Assembly: GCA_905236265.1 (NCBI GenBank)
Contig: CAJOOV010000153.1
Coordinates: forward strand, 1 to 9,865
Direction of reading: 5' to 3'
DNA from: an uncultured Oscillospiraceae bacterium
GTDB lineage: Bacteria; Bacillota; Clostridia; Oscillospirales; Oscillospiraceae
DNA: 9,865 bases
Shown here: piece after piece, positions 1 through 5,492 of the stretch
Numbering within the stretch: the first letter of the stretch is position 1
Layout: the number at the start of each line of letters is the position of its first letter
Program-made: the position numbers and the translations under genes
Notes under the pieces: model-generated
Told to the model about the DNA's origin: nothing
What the model saw: only the letters and a program-made list of their open reading frames with translations
Databases searched by the model: none

Positions 1-38
1 GGCAAATCTGTTATGACTTCAAATCTTTGCCAATGGCA

Positions 39-86
39 CCCTCTAAGAGGGGGCTGTCAGCGCAGCTGACTGGGGGAGAGTCCCCC
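39..86. repeat. Compact three-hairpin palindromic repeat element
   Basis: Three short perfect hairpins lie almost end to end. CCCTC/GAGGG spans 39-51 with a 3-base loop. GTCAGC/GCTGAC spans 56-70 with loop GCA. GGGGGA/TCCCCC spans 72-86 with loop GAG. No convincing open frame runs through them. The layout resembles the short GC-rich palindromic repeats scattered between genes in many gut Clostridia genomes, which is recalled knowledge and was not searched here. The octamer AAATCTTT occurs at 21-28 and 112-119, on both sides. The structure could also act as a transcription barrier for whatever lies upstream, but no T-run follows it directly on either strand. Confidence 0.55.
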
Positions 87-166
87 AAGCTGGCTTAAAT
101 GGATAACCACTAAATCTTTTATTACTGTGGGAATGATTGAATTGCCCCGGTAACAAACCGATTATT

Positions 167-175
167 GGAGAGAAG
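167..175 (+). promoter_or_regulatory. Ribosome binding site deciding the HAD phosphatase start
   Basis: GGAGAGAAG sits 3 bases before ATG 179 and its GGAG core is 8 bases before it. It supports ATG 179 over the in-frame TTG at 137. The -35/-10 candidates in the AT-rich stretch 95-125 are too weak to call a promoter. Confidence 0.65.
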
Positions 176-178
176 AGC

Positions 179-838
179 ATGAAATTATTTGATCTGGACG
201 GCACTCTTTTGGATTCCAACCTGCTCTGGCGGGAGATTGACATCGCCTTTCTCCGTCGCCGGGGCATCCCGTGGACGGAGGAATACAATCAGGGGGTCAT
301 CCACGCCATTTTCCCCACCGCTGCCCGGTTCACCCGTGACTACTGCCACCTGTCTGAGACGCCGGAGGAGATCATGGCAGAGTGGCTGGACATGGCACGG
401 GAGGGCTATGAGCGCACCCTTGGGGTCAAGCCCGGCGCATTGGAGTATCTCGCCCGGTGCTCAGGGGCAGGGGAGCGGCTTGCCCTGTTCACCTCAGCGG
501 AGCCTGAGCTGTGTCAGGCGGCGCTGGCAGGGCGGGGCTTTGACCGCTACCTCTCGCAGGTGGTGTATGCACGGGAGCTGAACATGGAAAAGCGCTCCCC
601 TGCCGCCTTCCGGGAGGCCGCCCGGATTCTGGGCGCTGCACCGGAGGAGATCACCTTTTTCGACGACTCTCCCGTGTCCTGCCGGGGGGCAAGGGCGGCG
701 GGGTTCACCGTCGTGGGGGTCTATGACGGCTGCTTTGCCGCTCAGGAGGGGGAGATGCGCTCCCTCTGCCACGGCTATATCCGCTCCTTTCAGGAGCTGC
801 TCGCCCCGGATGGGGGCATCATTCCGGCACTCCGGTGA
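179..838 (+). CDS. HAD-superfamily hydrolase (subfamily I, probable phosphatase)
   Basis: Predicted cytosolic 219-residue phosphatase-like enzyme that uses an aspartyl-phosphate intermediate and Mg2+. All four HAD motifs are visible. Motif I is DLDGT at residues 5-9 with nucleophile Asp5 and acid Asp7. Motif II is FTS with Thr105-Ser106. Motif III is Lys138 in NMEKRSP. Motif IV is FFDDSP with Asp162-Asp163. The helical stretch between about 15 and 85 fits a C1 cap, as in phosphoglycolate phosphatase and beta-phosphoglucomutase relatives. The substrate cannot be read from sequence. ATG 179 is chosen because motif I then starts 5 residues in, as is usual, and a ribosome site precedes it; an in-frame TTG at 137 would add 14 unlikely residues. 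The gene stands alone on this strand and its last 20 bases overlap the end of the opposing radical SAM gene. The class call is firm; a specific enzyme name is not possible. Confidence 0.9.
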   Translation: MKLFDLDGTLLDSNLLWREIDIAFLRRRGIPWTEEYNQGVIHAIFPTAARFTRDYCHLSETPEEIMAEWLDMAREGYERTLGVKPGALEYLARCSGAGERLALFTSAEPELCQAALAGRGFDRYLSQVVYARELNMEKRSPAAFREAARILGAAPEEITFFDDSPVSCRGARAAGFTVVGVYDGCFAAQEGEMRSLCHGYIRSFQELLAPDGGIIPALR

Positions 839-1709
839 GGTCGAAGGCGGGGATATACTCACTCCCGGCGGCCTCCACTCCCTGGGTGAAGCCCTCCAGC
901 CCCAGATTCTCCATATAGGTCTGCACAGAGCGCACCTCCCCCCGGCGCAGCCTGCGGTTCAGCTCGGGAAACTCCTGGGGCACCCTGCCCCAGGGGAGAT
1001 ACTGGCTCATCAGGGAGAACAGCACCGTTTTCGGGGGAAAGGTCTCCGCCACATAGTCCATCACCGCCTTGGCCGCCGCCGCCTTTCCCGGAAGGAGCAG
1101 ATGGCGGATGACCACGCCGCTTTTCAGCAGCCCGTCCTCCATCACATACGCCCCTCTCTGGCGCACCATCTCCTCAATGGCGGCGTGGGCGTGCTCCACA
1201 TAGTCCGGTGCGGCGGAGTATCTGGCGGCGTCGGCGTTGTCGGCATACTTCAAATCGGGCAGATAGATGTCCACCTTGCCCTCCAAAGCACGCAGCGTCT
1301 CCACCCGCTCGTAGCCCCCGCAGTTGTACACCACAGGCACCCCCAGCGGTTTTTCCAGCACGGCGCCCACCACATGGGCATAGTGGGTGGGGGTGACGAA
1401 GTTGATATTGTGTGCCCCCTGAGCAATCAGGTTCTCGCAGATTTGGCGCACCTGCTCCACGGTGATGCGCTTTCCGAACCTGCCCCGGCTGATCTCGTCG
1501 TTCTGGCAGAATACGCACTGCAGGCTGCACCCGGAGAAAAACACTGTCCCGGAGCCATGGGTGCCGGAGATGGGCGGCTCCTCCCAGTGGTGCAGCGCCC
1601 CCCTTGCCGCCACAGGCAGGGCGGGCATGGCGCAAAAGCCGTTTCCCTCCTCCTCGCTGCGCCGTGCGGCGCAGCGTCTGGGACACAGCTCACAGAGAAA
1701 GCTGTCCAT
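819..1709 (-). CDS. PflX-like radical SAM protein (COG1313 type)
   Basis: A 296-residue protein of the radical SAM family annotated as PflX or putative pyruvate formate-lyase activating enzyme. The [4Fe-4S]/SAM motif is CSLQCVFC (Cys61, Cys65, Cys68; CX3CX2C), inside the family block GTVFFSGCSLQCVFCQN (residues 54-70). Other family blocks are EEPPISG (43-49), NINFVTPTHY (101-110), VDIYLPDLKY (146-155) and IRHLLLPG (201-208). An extra cysteine set, Cys6-Cys9-Cys13 (CX2CX3C) plus Cys26, sits at the N terminus and could bind metal or a second cluster. The real substrate of this family is unknown, and the activase name is by homology only; no pyruvate formate-lyase gene is in the window. ATG 1709 has a GGAGGG ribosome site and overlaps the last 20 bases of mutY, so the two genes are probably co-transcribed and translationally coupled. 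The 3' end overlaps the convergent HAD gene. Confidence 0.9.
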   Translation of the reverse strand: MDSFLCELCPRRCAARRSEEEGNGFCAMPALPVAARGALHHWEEPPISGTHGSGTVFFSGCSLQCVFCQNDEISRGRFGKRITVEQVRQICENLIAQGAHNINFVTPTHYAHVVGAVLEKPLGVPVVYNCGGYERVETLRALEGKVDIYLPDLKYADNADAARYSAAPDYVEHAHAAIEEMVRQRGAYVMEDGLLKSGVVIRHLLLPGKAAAAKAVMDYVAETFPPKTVLFSLMSQYLPWGRVPQEFPELNRRLRRGEVRSVQTYMENLGLEGFTQGVEAAGSEYIPAFDLTGVPE

Positions 1710-2760
1710 ATCCGCCCTCCAATCTCCTCTCTACCTGCGCCCGGAAGGGGGCAAAGGCGTTGGGCAGGGCATAGCGCCCCCGCAGCTCCTCTGCGTCCGC
1801 CCAGACCCAGCCCTTCGGCAAATCCTCCGCCGTCAGTTCCAGACGTATGCCCTCCATATGCCACTCGATATGGGTGAAGATGTGCTTTCCGGTTCCGGCG
1901 GGGCACATCTCCCCCACCTGCAGCGTCCACGGAAGTCCCCCCTCCTCCTTGCGGTAGTTGGGGTACTCCCACAGGGAGGCCAGCAGTCCCTTCGCCGGGC
2001 GCTGTCTCAGCGCCACCTTGTTTCCGTGAAAGATCAGGCACACCACCCGCCGTTCCACCCGGCGGGCTTTTTTTGCCGCCTTTACCGGAATGCGGTCTGT
2101 GCTGCCCTGCCTGCAGGCTTCGCACTGCTGCGCCAGCGGGCATTTTTCGCACTGGGGCACACCGTTTGGCAGACACACCAGCGCCCCCAGCTCCATCAGC
2201 GCCTGATTGAACTGCCCCGGAAAGTCCAGCGGAATCACCTCTCTCAGGGCGTTTGCCACTGCGGCCTTTGTCTCCGGGCGGGAGATGTCGGACTCGTCCC
2301 CGGTGAGCCGGGTGATGACCCGCAGCACATTCCCGTCCACGGCGGGCACCGCCTCCCCGAAGGCGATGGAGGCAATGGCTCCGGCGGTATATTCCCCCAC
2401 CCCTGCCAGCGTCAGCAAGTCCTCATACCGGGAGGGGAACACCCCGTTCCACTGCTCCATAATCTGCCTTGCCGCCTTTTGCAGGTTCCTCGCCCGGTTG
2501 TAGTAGCCAAGCCCCTGCCACAGCTTCAGAAGCTGTCCCTCCTGCGCCTGTGCCAGCGCCTCCACCGTGGGCAGGGCATCCATGAACCGGGCGAAATAGT
2601 CCAGCACCGCCGCCACTCTGGTCTGCTGCAGCATGATCTCGGACACCCACACCCGGTAGGGCTGGGGCTCCTCCCGCCACGGCAGAACCCGGCGGTTCTC
2701 CCGGTACCAGCTCAGCAGGGGAAAGACAATGCTGTGAAGCTGTGTCGTTGTCTCAGGCAT
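1690..2760 (-). CDS. mutY: Adenine DNA glycosylase MutY
   Basis: A 356-residue base-excision repair enzyme that removes adenine mispaired with 8-oxoguanine. The helix-hairpin-helix glycosylase core has catalytic Glu41 in SEIMLQQTRV, LWQGLGYYNRARNL (80-93), the hairpin LAGVGEYTAGAIA (118-130) and catalytic Asp142 in VDGNVLR. The [4Fe-4S] cluster cysteines are 196, 204, 207 and 213, spaced C-X7-C-X2-C-X5-C, one residue longer in the first gap than the C-X6 of E. coli MutY. From about residue 230 a MutT-like C-terminal domain follows, with IFTHIEWHM (294-302), the type of loop that reads 8-oxoguanine. ATG 2760 is preceded by GGAGGGG with a 5-base gap. The open frame runs further upstream to 2934, but that would cover the divergent promoters, so it is rejected. 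It is first in an operon with the PflX-like gene, with its own promoter at 2812-2840. Confidence 0.95.
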   Translation of the reverse strand: MPETTTQLHSIVFPLLSWYRENRRVLPWREEPQPYRVWVSEIMLQQTRVAAVLDYFARFMDALPTVEALAQAQEGQLLKLWQGLGYYNRARNLQKAARQIMEQWNGVFPSRYEDLLTLAGVGEYTAGAIASIAFGEAVPAVDGNVLRVITRLTGDESDISRPETKAAVANALREVIPLDFPGQFNQALMELGALVCLPNGVPQCEKCPLAQQCEACRQGSTDRIPVKAAKKARRVERRVVCLIFHGNKVALRQRPAKGLLASLWEYPNYRKEEGGLPWTLQVGEMCPAGTGKHIFTHIEWHMEGIRLELTAEDLPKGWVWADAEELRGRYALPNAFAPFRAQVERRLEGGYGQLSL

Positions 2761-2765
2761 GGCAG

Positions 2766-2772
2766 CCCCTCC
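2766..2772 (-). promoter_or_regulatory. Ribosome binding site deciding the mutY start
   Basis: On the minus strand GGAGGGG lies 5 bases before ATG 2760. It fixes the start and rules out the longer in-frame extension into the promoter region. Confidence 0.8.
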
Positions 2773-2811
2773 TCTCGTACCCGGTTCAGGCTCTCCCCGG
2801 AAAATCAGCTT

Positions 2812-2840
2812 ATTATACCCTAAACCCGGCGGGATTGCAA
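2812..2840 (-). promoter_or_regulatory. Sigma-A-type promoter of the mutY operon
   Basis: On the minus strand a perfect TATAAT (2812-2817) is preceded at 17 bases by TTGCAA (2835-2840, 4 of 6 matches to TTGACA). It would give a leader of about 45 bases before mutY. The -35 box sits inside an inverted repeat with 6-base arms, CGGCGG/CCGCCG (2827-2832 and 2842-2847). It is back to back with the promoter of the tandem transferases. This is a sequence match only; no start site has been measured. Confidence 0.7.
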
Positions 2841-2854
2841 ACCGCCGCCCCGCC

Positions 2855-2884
2855 TTGACAATCCCAAGGCAAACAGAGTACAAT
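2855..2884 (+). promoter_or_regulatory. Sigma-A-type promoter of the CDP-glycerol transferase pair
   Basis: A perfect -35 TTGACA (2855-2860) is followed after 18 bases by TACAAT (2879-2884, 5 of 6). Transcription would begin near 2891, leaving a leader of about 27 bases that contains the GGAGGGG ribosome site (2905-2911) before GTG 2918. The -35 overlaps an inverted repeat, GCCTTG/CAAGGC (2852-2857 and 2865-2870), a possible regulator site. Confidence 0.8.
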
Positions 2885-2904
2885 ACCCCCAGTATGTCCT
2901 GAGA

Positions 2905-2911
2905 GGAGGGG
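2905..2911 (+). promoter_or_regulatory. Ribosome binding site supporting a GTG start
   Basis: GGAGGGG lies 6 bases before GTG 2918. No in-frame ATG follows within the conserved N-terminal region, so GTG is the likely initiator of the first transferase. Confidence 0.75.
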
Positions 2912-2917
2912 CGCTGT

Positions 2918-4162
2918 GTGAGCCTGAAGTCCACCGCCTACGATCTGGTGAAGCGCCACCCCGGCGCACGCCTTGCCCTGCGCCGCAGCCTTCGCACCTG
3001 CAAGGCGGCGCTCTACCGCCTGCGCACCGCAGGCATCCGCCCCGACCCCCATGTGATTCTCTTTTGCTCCTACCACGGGAAAAGCGCCGCCTGCTCCCCA
3101 CGGGCGATCTATGACCGCCTGCTGACCATGCCGGAGTATGACGGTTTTCGCTTTGTCTGGGCGGTGGAGTCCCCGGAGCGGTTTCCCGCTCTGGCGGCGC
3201 AGAGCCGCACGACGCTGGTTCCCTTCGGCACGCAGGCGTTTGAGCGTGCCATGGCCGGGGCGGGGTACTGGATTTTCAATATCACCCTGCCGGAGCACAT
3301 CAGCCCCGGAAAGGGGCAGGTCTATCTCCAGTGCTGGCACGGCACGCCTCTCAAGCGTCTGGGCTTTGATATTCAGGAGACGGACAACGCCATGAACTCC
3401 CTTGGGGAGATTCGCCGGAAGTACCGGCTGGAGGGGGAAAAGGTGGACTATTTCCTCTCCCCCTCTCCCTTCGCCTCCCGCTGCTTCCGCTCGGCGTGGC
3501 AGCTGGAGCGCTGGGGGAAGGGAGATGCCATTCTGGAGGCGGGCTACCCCCGCAACGACGCTCTGGTGAATCCCCCGCCGGGTACCGTGGAGCGGGTGCG
3601 CAGGGAGCTGGGCATCCCGCCTGATAAGCGTGTGCTGCTCTACACCCCCACCTTCCGGGATGACCGGCATATCTCCGGGGAGGGCTACGCCTACGACCCG
3701 GCGGTGGATTTCCACGCCCTGCAGGAGGCGCTGGGAGAGGCGTATGTGATACTCTTCCGGGCGCACTATCTGGTGGCCTCCCGGTTTGACTTCACCGCCT
3801 ATCAGGGCTTTGTGCTGGATGTGTCCCATGTGGAACAGATCAACGACCTGTATCTGGTCTCTGATGTTATGCTCACGGACTATTCCAGCACCATGTTCGA
3901 CTTCGCCGTTTTGCGCAGACCGATACTCTATTATATGTATGACCTGCAGCGTTACCGGGAGCATCTCCGGGGCTTCTATTTTGACCTGGACGAGCTGCCC
4001 GGCGCTATCCTCACCCGCCCGGAGCAGCTCCTCCCCGCCATCCGGGAGAGCGAGCACTTCGTCTGGGACGATAAGTGGGAGGCGTTTCGCCGGCGCTTTG
4101 CCCCCATGGAGGACGGACACGCCGCTGAGCGGGTGATTCACGCCGTCATCAAAGAGAGATAA
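2918..4162 (+). CDS. CDP-glycerol glycerophosphotransferase family protein, copy 1 (TagB/TagF-like)
   Basis: A 414-residue GT-B-type transferase of the family (Glyphos_transf) that moves glycerol-phosphate, or a related polyol-phosphate, from a CDP donor onto a teichoic-acid-type polymer at the inner face of the membrane. Visible landmarks are CWHGTPLKRLGFDI (139-152) with the conserved His141, GYPRND (209-214), LYTPTFRD (241-248), LFRAHY (279-284) with His283, and LTDYSSTMFDF (319-329), the CDP-binding region. The size matches TagB-like enzymes and is about half of a full TagF. The N terminus is rich in Arg/Lys, which may help peripheral membrane binding; no clear transmembrane helix is seen. 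The start is GTG with a strong ribosome site. It is followed after 9 bases by a paralogue and they form one operon. Whether it primes or extends, and whether the donor is CDP-glycerol or CDP-ribitol, cannot be told. Confidence 0.88.
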   Translation: MSLKSTAYDLVKRHPGARLALRRSLRTCKAALYRLRTAGIRPDPHVILFCSYHGKSAACSPRAIYDRLLTMPEYDGFRFVWAVESPERFPALAAQSRTTLVPFGTQAFERAMAGAGYWIFNITLPEHISPGKGQVYLQCWHGTPLKRLGFDIQETDNAMNSLGEIRRKYRLEGEKVDYFLSPSPFASRCFRSAWQLERWGKGDAILEAGYPRNDALVNPPPGTVERVRRELGIPPDKRVLLYTPTFRDDRHISGEGYAYDPAVDFHALQEALGEAYVILFRAHYLVASRFDFTAYQGFVLDVSHVEQINDLYLVSDVMLTDYSSTMFDFAVLRRPILYYMYDLQRYREHLRGFYFDLDELPGAILTRPEQLLPAIRESEHFVWDDKWEAFRRRFAPMEDGHAAERVIHAVIKER

Positions 4163-4171
4163 GGAGAGCAT

Positions 4172-5425
4172 ATGAGTATAAAGGATACCTTTCGCACCGC
4201 ACTGAAACGGGAATCCCCCCTGTTTCGTCTCATTTACCGAATTTACAAAAAGCTGGTGGGGCTGCTGTACCTCCTCGCCCGCCTCTTCACCCCCATGGAC
4301 ACCCATCTGGTGCTCTTTGAGGCGTTTCAGGGCAGGCAGTACACCTGCTCCCCCAAGGCGCTGTACTTACAGATGATGTCCGACCCCGCCTATGCTGACT
4401 ACCGCTTCATCTGGGCGCTGACGAAGGACGCAGAGGAGAAAAACCACCTCGCCAACGCCAGAACGCAGGTAGTACGCTACAACTCCCGTGCCCATAAGCT
4501 GGCCTGCGCCAGAGCGAAGTATATCGTCACCAACTCCATGCCTCTGGGCTTCTTCCGGCTGCGGCGGGGGCAGGAGCTGGTGGAGACATGGCACGGCACG
4601 CCTCTGAAGCGGCTGGGCTGTGACATTGAGGTGGACAGCAACAGCGTCAACACTGCTCAGGAGATTCACGCCCGCTACCGGGAGCGTGTGGCAAAGATGA
4701 CCGCTTTTCTCTCCCCCTCGGACTTCTACACGGAAAAGCTCACCTCCGCCTTTGACCTGAAGGGGGCCGGCAGGCATGTGCGCATCATCCAGCAGGGCTA
4801 TCCCCGAAACGACTTCCTCTCCCGCTTCACGTCGGAGGATGTGAGGGACATCAAGCAGCGTCTGGGCGTGCCGGAGGGGAAACGGGTGATTCTCTATGCC
4901 CCCACCTTCCGGGACAATCAGAAGCTGGATAAGGCCTACTCCTATTCCTTCACCCTTGAGATGGACTTTGACCACCTGCTGGATACGCTGGGGGAGGAGT
5001 ATGTGGTGCTGTTTCGTCCCCACTACTTCATTGCCAACCAGTTCGACTTTGCCCGCTACAGCGGCAGGGTCATCAATGTGGCAGGGGTGGATGATGTAAA
5101 CGAGGTCTATGTGATCTCGGATATGCTGATTACCGACTATTCCAGCGTATTCTTTGACTATGCCATTCTACACCGCCCCATTTTGCTGTTTATGTACGAT
5201 TTGGAGCTGTATCAGGGTCAGCTCCGGGATTTCTACATCGACCTGAACGATCTGCCCTTCCCCATCCTGCGCACCCAGCAGGAACTGGAGGCCGCCATTT
5301 TGGAGCAGTTCAACGGCGGCTTTGTCTATGACGAGGCCTACCGCCGCTTTAACCGGACCTATACCCCCATGGACGACGGGCAGGCAGGCAGACGGGTTCT
5401 GCAGGCGCTGATTCCGAATCCCTGA
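4172..5425 (+). CDS. CDP-glycerol glycerophosphotransferase family protein, copy 2 (TagB/TagF-like)
   Basis: A 417-residue paralogue of the gene just upstream, with the same landmarks at nearly the same positions: TWHGTPLKRLGCDI (139-152, His141), GYPRND (209-214), LYAPTFRD (241-248), LFRPHYFIANQFDF (280-293, His284) and ITDYSSVFFDY (320-330). A basic and hydrophobic N-terminal stretch (about 18-40) could hold it on the membrane. ATG 4172 has an AAGGAG ribosome site that overlaps the TAA of the first copy (4160-4162), so translation is closely linked. The two copies match in the catalytic core but differ in N terminus and the 250-265 loop, which suggests an old duplication with split roles, for example priming and extension (inference). 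No tagA, tagO, tagD or tagGH-like gene is in the window. A hairpin terminator follows at 5445-5470. Confidence 0.88.
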   Translation: MSIKDTFRTALKRESPLFRLIYRIYKKLVGLLYLLARLFTPMDTHLVLFEAFQGRQYTCSPKALYLQMMSDPAYADYRFIWALTKDAEEKNHLANARTQVVRYNSRAHKLACARAKYIVTNSMPLGFFRLRRGQELVETWHGTPLKRLGCDIEVDSNSVNTAQEIHARYRERVAKMTAFLSPSDFYTEKLTSAFDLKGAGRHVRIIQQGYPRNDFLSRFTSEDVRDIKQRLGVPEGKRVILYAPTFRDNQKLDKAYSYSFTLEMDFDHLLDTLGEEYVVLFRPHYFIANQFDFARYSGRVINVAGVDDVNEVYVISDMLITDYSSVFFDYAILHRPILLFMYDLELYQGQLRDFYIDLNDLPFPILRTQQELEAAILEQFNGGFVYDEAYRRFNRTYTPMDDGQAGRRVLQALIPNP

Positions 5426-5444
5426 CGAAATAACATGACAAAAG

Positions 5445-5470
5445 CCCCCGGAGCCCTTCGGTTCCGGGGG
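5445..5470. terminator. Hairpin terminator between convergent operons
   Basis: CCCCCGGA (5445-5452) and TCCGGGGG (5463-5470) pair perfectly. Inside, a G-T wobble and CC/GG extend the stem to a CTTC loop. On the minus strand the stem is followed directly by CTTTTG, so it is a good groL terminator, 22 bases past the stop. On the plus strand a TTTT run comes only after about 6 bases, so termination of the transferase operon is plausible but weaker. Confidence 0.8.
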
Positions 5471-5492
5471 ATGCTGTTTTATCTGTATCGGA

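Noticed and set aside
1..31. GGCAAA/TTTGCC inverted repeat at the window edge
   Set aside because: Six-base arms with a 19-base AT-rich loop and no T-run; it cannot be told from chance.
95..125. AT-rich stretch before the HAD gene as its promoter
   Set aside because: The best pairing, TTAAAT and TATTAC with a 19-base spacer, is too far from consensus to call.
137..178. Upstream TTG start for the HAD phosphatase
   Set aside because: ATG 179 has the ribosome site and places the catalytic DxD motif at residue 5, as is usual in the family.
723..1877. Plus-strand open frame overlapping the HAD gene end and the radical SAM gene
   Set aside because: It overlaps the HAD gene in another frame and is antisense to the radical SAM motif region; low-complexity His/Pro/Arg-rich composition is typical of a shadow.
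1462..2823. Long open frame on the plus strand opposite mutY and the PflX-like gene
   Set aside because: It is antisense to two confidently identified genes, lacks any family motif, and runs into the mutY promoter.
2761..2934. N-terminal extension of MutY to a start at 2934
   Set aside because: The extension covers both promoters and has no MutY homology; ATG 2760 has an excellent ribosome site.
2813..4306. Long open frame on the minus strand (about 497 codons) opposite the first CDP-glycerol transferase
   Set aside because: It spans both divergent promoters and the junction of two clear family genes, its protein shows no recognisable domain, and GC-rich codon use opens such antisense frames.
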